Shown piece after piece: positions 22,479-33,763 of a stretch of DNA of 64,000 bases. The DNA is from Isoetes taiwanensis. Its lineage: Eukaryota > Streptophyta > Lycopodiopsida > Isoetales > Isoetaceae. The DNA lies in assembly GCA_021234155.1 (NCBI GenBank), contig JAJEKV010000063.1, forward strand, positions 5,862,341-5,926,340, read 5' to 3'. A program made the position numbers and the translations under genes. Positions within the stretch are counted from its first letter, which is position 1. Every line of letters starts with the position of its first letter. The notes under the pieces were generated by a model. That model did no database searches. It had not been told where the DNA came from and was given only the letters and a program-made list of their open reading frames with translations.

Positions 22479-23642
22479 TAGGAATAAGGCTATCTGGAAC
22501 TTTTGTGTCTAGAATGTTGATATTTCACATCATTTTGCATGGCCAGGTAGGTAGTTCTTTTCAACATACGAATTTCACAATTCTGATGGTATTTTGCCCC
22601 ACGGTTCCAGAATCCTGTTTAACAGCCCAATGGACCTGGCTTGTCCCTTTGGAAACTTGTCCTATGCAAAGGGGCAAAACTCTTTACACCAATCATAAGT
22701 TTTAAGTCATTCATCTTGTATGCTTCTTGCTACTGTTCTTAACTTCTTGGTACGACATAGAAACGTCAAAGCTTATTACATAACGCCTGGAAATGGCGGG
22801 GATTCGTGAGGCGAATATATCAATGCCACAGGTTATCATCCTCAACAGCGGCAGTGCTAGAGTTATGATTAATAAAGATCCGACCTTCCTTTTATAATCG
22901 ATTTGTCTTCTTAGCTGCATTGCCATCACCAATCCAAGATCAAATGGCAAGAAACGGATGGATTAAAGTCTCTGCTAGTTAGGGAAGTTAAGAGGTCCTC
23001 TCTTTTTTGGAGAATGTCTCTCTTGATATTCTTGCCTTCATTCGCATATCAGTATGCAAATCAATACAGGAGTATAGAACCATACCAATACATGAATATT
23101 CCGTGTATAATGATAATTAAGAACAAAGAAAATCACCTGTCCAGATTAGGGAGATCTGTCTTCCCTTTTGATGGGAACCTTGCATAGAAGAACTAATCAC
23201 ATGAAATTATCTACAATGTTAATTTTATATGGATTGCCAGTTTGGAGTACCACCAGACTTGATAATGTACATAAAGCATAATGTTTACTGTCAAGGTTAA
23301 ATAATTTACATATGAAGATGGTCATGTAGTGCATATAATCTGTGTTCATCCTTTAAAAGAATATACAGATATGTGTGATACATATTTTGAAGCATATTAT
23401 GTAATGCAATATGATCTTGGGTCTGCCTCTTTTGGCAGGGGGTTCAAGTCCCCTTTTCTGCATCATTGTTTCTGATTCACCTGTATGTTGACTCATGCCA
23501 ATGGTTTATAAATCTTATCGTGACGTGGAAATTGGAGTTTGACCCCATCATGGAGTCAATGAACGGTCGAGAATGATCTATGAGGAATAATGGAAGGAAT
23601 ATTAGAATGATCAATGGCCAGGAATGAGCGATAAGAAGGAAT
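22479..23642 (-). repeat. Right arm of the foldback element
   Basis: Reverse complement of 20994-22158. The inner word GGAATAAGGCTATCTGGAAC occurs twice in tandem (near 22454 and 22481), a small local duplication at the loop boundary. Confidence 0.85.
23420..23465 (+). other. tRNA T-arm-like hairpin within the foldback arm
   Basis: CTGCC/TCTTTT/GGCAG is directly followed by GGGGGTTCAAGTCCCC, a perfect TUC-arm-like stem-loop with box-B character. No matching acceptor strand or D arm is found upstream, so this is not a complete tRNA. The mirror copy is at about 21170-21215. It may be a tRNA-derived remnant or chance. Confidence 0.3.
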
Positions 23643-25003
23643 AACAATAAGAATGATCACTTTGTTGATGTGGAGGATGAAGAATACAGCCGGCCCGTGC
23701 GGGAGGAGAGGGCATTGGAGCTGATTACATTCCCCGACCTTCCGTGGATTATACCATGGCTGTGGGCTAGTGCTTTGTTCTTCCTATGATGCGTAGCTAC
23801 TCCTTTGCTGCTTTAGTTTTGTTATTGTTGTTTCGTATAGATGTTCTTGTACTTTGGGCTGACTTCCATATGAATATGAACTTATATTTCCATTTCTGTG
23901 CACATGTGCACATTATGTTCTTCCGATAGCGAGTGCGGTTCATGGCAGCATTGTGGTGCATTTCATAGCACAAGTTGTCCTCCTCGATCATGCATGTATG
24001 CGTGAATGGAGGCCAACGGTCATGTGGTCCCTCCAGAGGTGATTGAAATTAGCGGCAAAGCAGCCGATGTGGCCATGCGCGTGAACCCCGCCCGGTGCCC
24101 AAGCTCCCCGCAGATTTGCCATTCGCTCCGTTGTGCATGTCGCTCGCCCAGCTTGCGATGTGTCGATAAAGCGCCGTCTGTGGGCAGCCCAAACCATTCC
24201 ACACGGGCTGCCCTATGGAACTGTTGATCCCTCCTCTTGTGCGGATGCCCAAATTTAGTTGCAAATGGGTTGCCGAATCTTGTTGTTGCTTCACGAGGAA
24301 TGAGCATGTGGCGGAGAGCTACTTGAGAATGTGGTGGGGATTAACACCGTGGTCGAGGTGTGGCGCTGCCGTCGGAGTCCTTAGAGTGCAATTGGCAAGG
24401 TTGTTCCATGCATTGGAACAATGCCTTGGTGTTATGGAATGGGAGCGGTGAACGTGTCCGTGGAGGAGAGGCAAGCCCTCGGGAGCACACATGAACCTCA
24501 CATTAGGCATTCTCATGCGAGAGCTTCACAGGATGGACGGCCTCCAAAGAAGGCATGCTGCTGCCCTCAACCTTAGGTATAACTAGTTTAGATTGGTTTC
24601 CGCATTGCATATCATAGTATGCCCGAGCATATTATTTGCACGCCAAAAGCCAAAAAAAGGGTGTTTGTTCCGTTTCAACATGCTTGCTTGAGCATTTTTG
24701 CATGGGAATAGCCCTCCAACTTTAGATCGTGGTGGAGCATGGAAGATTGGGTTCCCACGAGGGGTTCAAGTCCCCGTGGTTCATTGTTGTTGCCCCGCGG
24801 TATTGTGGAGCGGTGGTTGCATCTTTGGGCCACCGGGCTTCGCATCGCTGGAACAGATGTGGAAGGAGAGGAAGGCATGGCTTCATGAGTGGAGTGGGCA
24901 AAGAGGATGGGATGTGAATATGTGACCATCGTCAGGTTTATTACATGGCAAAGTCTGGCAGCCAAACTCTTTCACTCTGACTTCATGCAAGCTGCAGCAG
25001 AAA
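23643..25003. other. No recognised gene; second T-arm-like word
   Basis: GC-richer sequence with overlapping short frames on both strands (24000-24500), none with a family motif. At about 24755-24790, CACGAGGGGTTCAAGTCCCCGTG again forms a T-arm-like hairpin without the rest of a tRNA. Nothing else is supported. Confidence 0.45.
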
Positions 25004-25463
25004 ACATTGCATTTCAGCTCATACCCATCATCAAATGCACACAACTTGTTCATTAGCTTGCCGTTGCCATAAGTTATTGATTTACTTGCGGTTCATGTAA
25101 TTGTCTTAATTGTGGTTGGCGCATGAAGAGGCTCGATTCCTCGGTCACCATATTGTTTCCAGCTCGAGTCGGGGATCGGAGACATTGTTATGGATCGCAC
25201 ACCTCGATAATCCTTGCCTTACGGTCCATGCTTGAAACCAATATATAGCTGAGCGTAAAACAATGCATTTCAGCTCATACCCATCATCAAATGCACACAA
25301 CTTGTTCATTAACTTATTGTCTTAACTGTGGTTTTAGCATGAAGAGGCTCTGGACTCCTCACCACCATATTGTTTGGCTCTGAGTTCGGGATGGCGAGAC
25401 ATTGTTATGGATCGGCACCTCGGACGATAATCTGCTTTTACAGTCCATGCTTGAAACCAATTT
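25004..25463 (+). repeat. Tandem repeat, two units of about 250 bases
   Basis: Unit A (about 25004-25241) and unit B (about 25259-25463) share TGCATTTCAGCTCATACCCA near the start and CCATGCTTGAAACCAAT at the end, in the same order, with several internal deletions. Confidence 0.8.
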
Positions 25464-25489
25464 AAACTTCTCCAAAGAGCCCTCACGTG

Positions 25490-25705
25490 TATTTTGACTT
25501 GTGGTGCCGGGTTCTCAAACCTTATGCCGACATGAAAATTGTGATTTGACTCCATCATGGAGTCAACGGACGGCTACTGAATGCGCCATTGGGAATATCC
25601 ATTGAGACATTCACAGGACGACCGTGAATGAGCGATAAGAAGGAATTAGTTCTTTGGTAGAGCAGCCTTATCGCTCATTCTTCCTTATCGCTCATTCCTA
25701 GTCAG
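25490..25705. repeat. Outer-end sequence related to the foldback element
   Basis: 25520-25645 resembles 23520-23642: both have TTTGACNCCATCATGGAGTCAA followed by GAATGAGCGATAAGAAGGAA. Directly after it the same terminal word occurs inverted twice (about 25665-25700), giving a small palindrome around about 20 bases. It probably marks the end of a second element of the family. Confidence 0.6.
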
Positions 25706-28155
25706 TCCGGAATGTATGAATGTATATAAACGCGAAACTATAAATGTGGCCCATTCTCATAGCAACACTAAAAATCAACATGGGTGCATCCATAAAATCA
25801 ACATGGCCGCATGGTGAAAGAACTTTAGAAAGGTTACTTCATTTGCCAAAATGCTTGGAACATGCATCCGCTCAAAACATTGGAATGCCTCATTCACATC
25901 ACAAACTCGCCATGTTACGCCTTAAGTCGCCACTATAGCGTCCATGAGACAACATCATGGCTAGGCATATTCAAAAGTTGTAAGGCTTCGTTCAGTTGCT
26001 CGTCGAACATAAGCATGGCATTCAGTGCTTCCTTGATTGCCCGGCTTTTGACATAAATCGAAATCATGGTATTCCATGAAAACATTTACCGGCATTTGAT
26101 TAAGCGTCATGTCAACTTGACCTTTCTTGAGCACATGCCGCAAGCATGGTTGTCCATGAGACCACATTTGGGCTCGTTTAGTATCCAAATCAACAAATCG
26201 GGTTGAAAACATAGGTTAATGAATAGGTAAATATGTCGCCGCTACCTCCACGACCCGCGTCCGGGCTTCTCATGTGTTCCTCAAGCGATGGAGGTATCAT
26301 CTTAAAGATATCCGCTTATAAAATGCATTCAATAGTATATTGATTCTGACTGAAAGCTACTAACTTCCCTCCGACATTATGTCACAATGATCAACAAAGA
26401 CATGTAAGGAATGACTGTCATGACTTCAAAGCTATCAAACGTATGCACCAAAAATCGCAACAATACCACTTTGTGAGCTGTTGAATCGAGCGCATTTTGT
26501 AGAACATGTATGCATGTTTTATCCATTAATTTTTTAGCTTGGAACGCCGGTTTGCCATCGGGGCCTTTTCCTCGTAATAAGCAGAATGTGAAAGAAATGT
26601 ATCATCCTGGATTATCACGTAAAGGAAGAAATTTTCCTTAGCCAGCTTAAAAACCAAGATGGCAAGCATAAAACATGACATGATAAAAAGTCGAGAAATC
26701 GACAACTTACTTGAATTGAACCCATTATATCCTAGCAACCGCATGTGCCTAGTATATCAACCCCTTAAATATTCGATTAGAAAACAAAGATAAGCTTAAG
26801 ATACCATTTGCCATTTGAGCTCCAAATGTTGCTTAAGGCATTTGTTTATTCCATTATGAGATTTATTGCAGAGATGCCCCGCTTCATCCGGAGCACAAGG
26901 AATGTTTCCTTAAGCGTGTGGTAGTCTAGGATTAAATATACTTTCCTTTGGCCATATTTTGCACATACTTTCTGCATTGGCATCCATCATTCATCTAAAG
27001 AACTCAGAAACTAACCATTCATCATTCAATCATGATCATAACCTTTACGTCCCCCTGGTGTGACTACTACATCTCCTACGATTATCCACACACGACATGC
27101 AAATAGAGGCATACTTGTGGTTGCAGAAATTAGCATTCGATTCGCCATAGAGGCCTCGATGATCACAGCATGTGGACCCCCTCCATTACATCCTGCCCAA
27201 GCAAGCCAGAGCATGTTGTTGATTTGGTAAAAACTTGTTGCTCTCTTTATTCATTCTTGGACCAAAATGTTGGAGAGGGAAAGGAATGAATATTAGAGCA
27301 TAAGGCCCAGAAAATGGTAAGGAACATACCTGGATAGAACAAAACTGATCCATCATAGTCAAAGTATTCTGCTAATTTGACATATCTGTCCATATGCCAA
27401 ATTAAACCAATAGAAAATGGTACGTATCTTGAAGTACGGACTTGTCAATTCTTAGAGTGAGGAGCAATACGAAAAGATAATAAGGCATGAATACAAATGG
27501 TCTAAAAACAAACCCAAATGGAAGCAATCAGGTAGTTCTTAGTGATGAATATCAAACCCATAAGATTATTTAATCCAGAGGTTGACATCCACGCCAACCG
27601 ATAGGGATACAAAAATTCGGTAGAAAAGGAATAGATTGCATCGAAAAAGAAACTGCATTGAATCGCAGAACAGAGAAAAAAATTAGAAAAGTTTGATCCA
27701 TCTTACCTCCTGCAAATTCGATGCCTACTGCATGAATCGATGAAGGGAAGTCTACTGAATGGGGCGAAAAAAGTTAAAGTTTAGGGTTTAGGGCATAAAC
27801 TCAATATAATATGTATAAATAATACACAATTAATAACTCATTTTCAATCCGCCTCATTTGCGACGAAATTGTGCAGCCGCAGCGCCTTATTACTTTCCGA
27901 GGTTAGCAATTTACGTTTCTATTTTTAGCAGGGTTGCCTAACCCCCCCGCCCGATTTCCTGCATTCTTCGCTATGCCACGTGTCGTGCCACGTCAGCTGT
28001 AATCATTTTTAGCCGTTGGATTCTGTATTTTCTGATCGTAGGGTCAGGAAAATTAGAAAAGCAAGAAGTAATTGTCTGCTGCCGGAGTTTTGTGGAGATA
28101 GCTTGCCTCCGTCGGATTCGTTTCTTAGCTCTGGCTTCAGCAACTCATGATGCAT
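25706..28155. other. No recognisable gene
   Basis: Open frames here are short and match nothing I know. GTTTAGGGTTTAGGGC near 27779-27794 is two telomere-like units only. The region just before 28155 leads into the THADA piece without a visible upstream exon. Confidence 0.5.
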
Positions 28156-29875
28156 ACTGATGCCAAAGGTCAAACAGTGGATGATTTAATAAGGCGGAGT
28201 GCAGGCATACCTGCTGCCTAAGTGGGATTAAAGCCCGTGATGAAGGAATGGTCCCTGTTGTTCATGCTTTTAATGTCATGAGAGTAGCTTTCCACGACAC
28301 AAATCTCGCAACAGATACATCAGGATTTTGTGTAGATGCAATTATTTCCACCATCAAGGCATTCTCTTCACGCCATTGGGAGATAAGGAACAGTGCGACC
28401 CTTGCCTTCACGGGGCTTGTGCATAGTACAGTTGGATTTCTGAACATTCATTCATCACAATCAGCAAGGCGTGCAATCACAGGCTTTCAGTTCTTTCACA
28501 GGTTTGTGCTTTTAACGATCCATTATTTATAACATTTTGTGTGTAAACCGTTCATTCCATGTTCAGGTATCCAGCATTACGCTCTTTTCTTCTGCAAGAA
28601 TTGAGTTGTGCAACACTTGAGCTTGAGCATAATTTGCAGCTTCAGGGAGGCAACAGTGCGGCATTATCAAATAGGTTGCACCCAAGCTTAGCTCCTGTGC
28701 TCATCATATTGTCTCGGCTGAAGCCTTCAACTATCAACACTGGAATAGATGATTGGCTTAGTCCTTCGCCATTTATACCATATGTGATGAGATGCGCAAC
28801 TCAATGCAATCTGAAAGTTCGGGTTCTTGCATCAAATGCGTTAGCTACTTGTGCCATTTGCTGAGAGTCTTCTTGATATAATGCTTCAATTGGTCAAGAG
28901 CATGCCTTATGTGCATTTAGGCAGTGTTGGTCGAGATGGAGACACAATCAACTGGAAGCAATCATTGTCATTTAATGCTATTCATGGCATGCTGCTTCAA
29001 ATAAGCTCCCTCTTGAAGTCAAATTGTTCCGCTATTCCAGATGTGGAAAAGCACAAGAAGATATTTTTGGAAGTATATGAACACGTGCTTATTCGTTCTT
29101 GGCTTGGTTCTCCAAGGTTATGCCCTTGCCCACTAGTAACCCAAACTATTAAAGCATCATATGCTTCTGATTGGTAAGCTCCAGAGGCTTCTTTTGGAGA
29201 CATGTCTAAAATGTTTAGACCATGATCAGTACAATCCTTGGAATGCTAACATTATAAGATTACGGTCTACAGCAGCTGAATTGTACTTTTCTAATACTTT
29301 TGAAGGACAAGGGAAGGCAGCAAAGGGATTGTCAAGAGAAGAAAATGGATCTGTTGAAAGCTTTTGTGAGGACGCACACTTTAACTCTGTTTTGAAGAAA
29401 GCATTATCCGATGATATGTATGAGGTACGTCTTGCTACATTGAAGGTCTTGAGAAAGACCCCAGGCCAAACCATAGAAAGCTATAAGAAGCTGCATTTGG
29501 AGATACCCAATGCAACTTATTTAAATGGCGACTTTTTTTTGCCTACATTTTTTATTGAACGTTTGAAAGTCGAACTACACCCACGTTGCATGCAGCGGAT
29601 CTTACAAGTTCTTTTCCGTTGGACATGTATAACTAAAGAATGCCCACTTCCTGTTGAAAACGTTCCTAGGGCTTTCAGCCCTGCTCACATACATGGATCT
29701 CAGAGTGATTGGAATTCTAGTATAGCTATCTGGAAGACACTAACAAAAGTTTATGAAACTACAAAACTAGCAAAATGTAAGGAATATGCAATTCGATGCC
29801 TTAGTTGCAAATCTGCCAAACTAAGAGATGAATTGAGTTATGTCTTCACTGCTGTGCAAATGCTGCCATGTTAGA
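28156..29875 (+). pseudogene. THADA: THADA-like gene fragment (DUF2428 protein, central to C-terminal part)
   Basis: The plus strand reads GQTVDDLIRRSAGIPA (about 28168-28220), then after a deletion KARDEGMVPVVHAFNVMR, FHDTNLATDTSGF and the strong block AFSSRHWEIRNSATLAFTGL (28250-28500), all typical of plant THADA proteins. A 65-base GT..AG intron (28502-28566) joins FFHR to YPALRSFLL. The frame continues with one break near 28855 (ALATC then VPFAESLLD) and another near 29160, to AVQMLPC at 29872. THADA homologues support 2'-O-methylation at position 32 of tRNAs with FTSJ1/TRM7. The full protein exceeds 1500 residues; only about 550 are represented and both ends are missing, so this is a fragment or decayed copy. 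Confidence 0.85.
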
Positions 29876-29932
29876 AGATGTTAGAGAATTGAATTTCATT
29901 TGATTCTACCACGGTTAAGGAAGACATAGAGG

Positions 29933-31294
29933 TCAAGGAGGACTGAGCTTAAATTCTAGTTCTGCAGCAGAGTGGAACCATTCCCCATTCCCCATGAAGA
30001 CTTTGATGACTGTATCACAATACCGCTGGAAACATACATTATGGCTCACACATATTTTTTGGCTGCCACGTGCTGCTACACTTTTTACCAATTTTGCAAT
30101 ATGTTCTTGATTTTGCTGATCCAAAGCAGCGTCTACCTCATCCATAACATAAAGACAACTCCCACTGGATTTAGCAACCGTGAGAACCAGGGCGAGGCTC
30201 AACATTGTTCTCTGACCTTCTGCATAGCACCATCATATAGAAATCACAATAATATCTAAACAATCAGGAAGGCTTGAGAACATGGTTAAATACCCGAAAG
30301 TTCTTCCAGATTACTCTTCCACTCTGTATTAGACGAGGAATCTTGGCTGTTGCAAAATAACAACTTCGCACCATCTTCTACTAAAGACTTGACCTTGGCA
30401 AGATCAACAGATATATTTGGCAGTAAAATTTTGCAGCATTCAATGAACGTCTCATGAATGACTTGAAATGTGGCTTCATTGGCATGCTCGACGAGCTCCT
30501 CATTTTATTAATTCCCTCAACCAAAATGTTCACTGATTCAGAAATGGAAGCTGAGTACTGTTTGAACATATTGAGTTTCTCCATGCGCTCCTTGAACATG
30601 ACTTGCTCTTCTATGGTGACATTCTTCTCCACCACTTTTAAATTTTGTAATTCTGCAACAAGCCTGTCGAGATTTCTTTGGCAGGCCATATATTGTTGTT
30701 CATCAGTCAATCCATCAACGTCCATGGGCTCATGTCTAATACATTCCTGGAAGCATCATTCCCAGGAAGCAAGACAGATATGTGATTAAGCTGGTTATGA
30801 CTTATAAAGTTCCAAAAGGATAATCAAATAACACTGCTCTTACTTTTATTAGAGGTGCTAAACTCTTGATATCTTCCTCAATCTTCCTTTTAAGTTCCTC
30901 CACTTGTGACAATGATCTTTTTAGATCTGTAATTTGGTCTTTCTCACTAGCAATCTTTCTCTCTATGTCTGCAATGTCACTACTTACTGAAGACATTATA
31001 GACAGTCTGCTTCTTTCTTCCATTTTAGAATGTTCAATTGCTGCTTCAATCTCGATAAGCCTGTTATTTATATCTGCAATTTCTTGCTCCAGTGAACAAA
31101 TTCCCTTTTTCAATTCAGCAACATCTATATCCTCCAGACTTTCTGATAATCTGTTTTGGAGAAACTGAAGGTTTTCTTGCTCAGAAAGGACATCACCTAG
31201 TTCATTTAAAAGAGATGATTCATCTATTCTCTCTTCTTGTAATGCCTTATTCAAAACATCTTCTCGGTTCTGTCGAGCTTTGCAGCTGCATTTT
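29933..31294 (-). pseudogene. SMC-family ATPase, C-terminal half, subfamily unclear
   Basis: Three minus-strand exons with good splice sites. 30844-31294 is a coiled coil (QENLQFLQNRLSE to KRKIEEDIKSLAPLIK). 30294-30746 starts in phase with ECIRHEP, continues as coiled coil, has one single-base frameshift near 30500, then ETFIECCKILLPN and WKSNLEEL. 29933-30219 gives the signature GQRTMLSLALVL, the Walker B and D-loop YVMDEVDAALDQQNQ and the switch ICVSHNV, then a short end. This is the C-terminal coil and ATPase head lobe of an SMC protein. The sequence between signature and end does not read like SMC1-6 as I know them: VSHNVCFQRYCD has a histidine where SMC2 and SMC4 usually have S-L. The N-terminal half and hinge are not visible upstream. 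Confidence 0.7.
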
Positions 31295-32319
31295 CTGAAA
31301 TAAAATTGCGGCTTCCTTATCATGCCCATGCTCAACATGTGCTGCAATGCCAACCAGTACAAAGGATAAGCATTTTAATACATGCTCCTGCTTATTGCCA
31401 TGACATTCCTGAATTTAATTAAGCATTCGACGATAGTAGTCCCCAAAGATGTAGCTTGTAAGGAGCATAATAACGAAGCCCATGAGGTCCATGGTCTGCA
31501 AATGGATCCACTACACCATCATCCTACAGTGTGCGGGGTAGAGTGCTTCAACTTGCACTATTAACTCACATAGATGCAAACCTTACAGATGGAACATAAG
31601 GAGTCATCCATTAATACCAAGGCCTGCACTTTATTATCTGCAGAAACAGACCAATATTTTGACCTAAAAGGCAATTCTCAATAACACACAAAGGCAGTGT
31701 CATACCAATGAGCCTGCTGGAATACAAACATAAGAGGCAGGCTATGCAGCTGACAGGTTATGGGTTGCTAGATAGAACTTCCTGATACATAGCTTGTGTT
31801 GTACATTTATGGCTGCATTTTGAAACACCCATTTCGTGTGTACCACATGTGGAAACTCAAATCCAGCTTTTGATTGAAGAAGTTCAGAATTCATCATCTA
31901 ACAGGGTATGCAGCTGACAGATTATGGGTTGCTAGTGGTAGTGATAACATGTCAAGAATCTTATGAAATTTGGCATCCAACTAAATGCATATTGCCAAAT
32001 TGCCTAGAAGTTTATAGATCCACATCAAAATACTGTCATGTCCCATGCACCCAATTGACAAGGACTGTCTATCAAGGACATACTCTCATCTTGCTTTAGA
32101 CCACCTGATTTTTTGCTGGAAAACATGCAATTTGCAGCACTTGGAGGTAAATAACCAAGGAATTTCTGAAGCCCCTGGAGATATCTGAAAAGCTTATGTT
32201 TTTCCAGATCCCTAAAGCAGGTACAACTTTGTCCCAAAATATTGACCCATCTCATGTCTTCTTATGCTTTAAGGACCTAACGTTTCTCTCCATGCAATGC
32301 ATTATGGGGGCTCTTTGTA
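31295..32319. other. No recognised gene
   Basis: This may hold intron sequence of the SMC-like gene (an acceptor ends at 31295), but I find no further SMC exon. A word GCAGCTGACAG(A/G)TTATGGGTTGCTAG occurs twice (about 31745 and 31911). Confidence 0.5.
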
Positions 32320-32324
32320 GCCAA

Positions 32325-32535
32325 TCGTAGTTCCTCCTGCTGCCTCTTTTGCTCCACAAGCTGTTTTTCTGGTAATTGCCATGGAAGAACAAAGGCCAGC
32401 AACAACGAAATCAGTTGTATTTCTAACCGCCAACCGTACTTCCTGCTGCTCTTTTGCTCCACAACTTGTTTTTCTGGTAACTGCCATGGAAGAAGAGAGG
32501 CCAGTAACAACGAAATTCAGTTGTTTTTCTCCCAC
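32325..32535. repeat. Tandem duplication of about 105 bases
   Basis: Two adjacent units share CTCTTTTGCTCCACAA(G/C), TTTTTCTGGTAA(T/C)TGCCATGG and CCAG(C/T)AACAACGAAAT. The open frames on both strands across the unit repeat with it, so they are not evidence of coding. Confidence 0.85.
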
Positions 32536-32918
32536 CATTTTTAATTGCGTTAATTCAGTTTACATTGCACACATTAAACCATATGAATTGTTCCTTTCTT
32601 ACATTTGAATTGCAGCTCCTTGACACCTAGCTCTTCCTTGCAATATCTCACATGCAGCTTCACATTGTGTTCGAGGTTGTTTCAAATAGGATTGCATTTT
32701 TAGTCTTCAAATTCACTTCCCTCTTAATTAAGATAATTTGATATGCCACTTTGCCTCTCTACACAAGATAGCAATCTGCTGGGTTGGCATGATTTAAATA
32801 GTTATTTGTGTCCTTGACACGCAATTCCGTCATATGTTCAACCTCGGTTTTCATGCTTAATAATATATTGCCTCGTTTGACTCGTTTGACTCGTTTGTCT
32901 AATTATATATAGACTCTC

Positions 32919-33564
32919 ATTGAGACAACCTTATTTGCCTTCTAGGTGACTCCAAGAGAATTCAGGCTACAGTGCACACTCTATTTTTATGTTAAAGGTC
33001 AAAAAATTCCTATACCAAACACAATAAGCTACAAGTCCATTGCACCTAGCCAACAATACCAATGTATACCCTATACACATGAAGACTAAAAACATTGAAC
33101 AATGTTGACCAACAACAATGCCCTTCTTTCTACCCATCATCTAAATGAACCATATGGACTAGCATTTTCTTGACTTAATAACCATTACAAACATTGCAAT
33201 TTCCAACTATTGAATGTGCCTAGAAAATACTCTACATCAATGTACCATAATTTACCATAATTTTTGCCATGAATGTTAGTTAGCCTTTGATTAAGATTTG
33301 CCTTGTGAACTATTGTTGGTCTTTCGCCTTTTGCTAATCTCATTTTAGAAATATTAAGATCATTGAGACAACCTTATTCGCCTTTTAGGTGATTCCAAAT
33401 GAATTCAAACTACAGTGCACACTCTATTCATATGTTAAAGGTCAAAAAATTCCTATACCAAACACAATAAGCTACAAGTCCATTGCACCTAGCCAACAAT
33501 ACCAATGTATGTCGTATACACGTGAAGACTAAAAACATTGAACAATGTTGACCAACAACAATGC
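32919..33564 (+). repeat. Pair of direct repeats, about 204 bases each
   Basis: 32919-33120 and 33361-33564 are almost identical, starting CATTGAGACAACCTTATT and ending TGTTGACCAACAACAATGC, separated by about 240 bases of unrelated sequence. No flanking element was identified; they could be short LTR-like or local duplication products. Confidence 0.85.
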
Positions 33565-33763
33565 AATTCTTAAATCTCCGTATTATTGCTCAATGGAATT
33601 CAAGCCTTTGCAGGCATACTGGTACGCCCTGACATAACAAAAAAAAAACCTTAAGAAGGTTGCCGCCGAAATTCAAATTACCACGATTAAAATTCCAACG
33701 CGAACCCAACTGCCTAGCCTTCTTCCCAACCCTGCAGTTCTGCTAGTTTGTTCTTTTTCTATG

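Larger units (their letters stand above)
20994..23642. mobile_element. Foldback element: 1.16-kb inverted arms around a 320-bp loop
   Basis: The left arm (20994-22158) and right arm (22479-23642) are reverse complements of each other over nearly their whole length, with outer ends reading ATTCCTTCTTATCGCTCATT. The arms differ by scattered substitutions and small indels, so they are recent but not identical. No transposase frame is visible. Open frames mirrored in both arms are shadows of the symmetry. The structure suits a foldback element or a non-autonomous DNA transposon with very long terminal inverted repeats. No clear target duplication was found. A related outer-end sequence occurs at 25.49-25.70 kb. 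Confidence 0.85.

Noticed and set aside
23420-23465. Complete tRNA gene
   Set aside because: Only a T-arm-like stem-loop is present; no acceptor or D arm was found.
24000-24516. Overlapping open frames on both strands
   Set aside because: GC-rich region that opens many frames at once; none has a recognised motif or splice structure.
27779-27796. Telomere-like TTTAGGG units
   Set aside because: Only two units, too few for an interstitial telomere.
32277-32608. Three open frames over a tandem repeat
   Set aside because: The frames repeat with the DNA unit and appear on both strands, so they are not evidence of a protein.
32919-33564. Short LTR retrotransposon formed by the 204-base repeats
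   Set aside because: No TG..CA ends, primer-binding site or purine tract between them, and the spacer is only about 240 bases.
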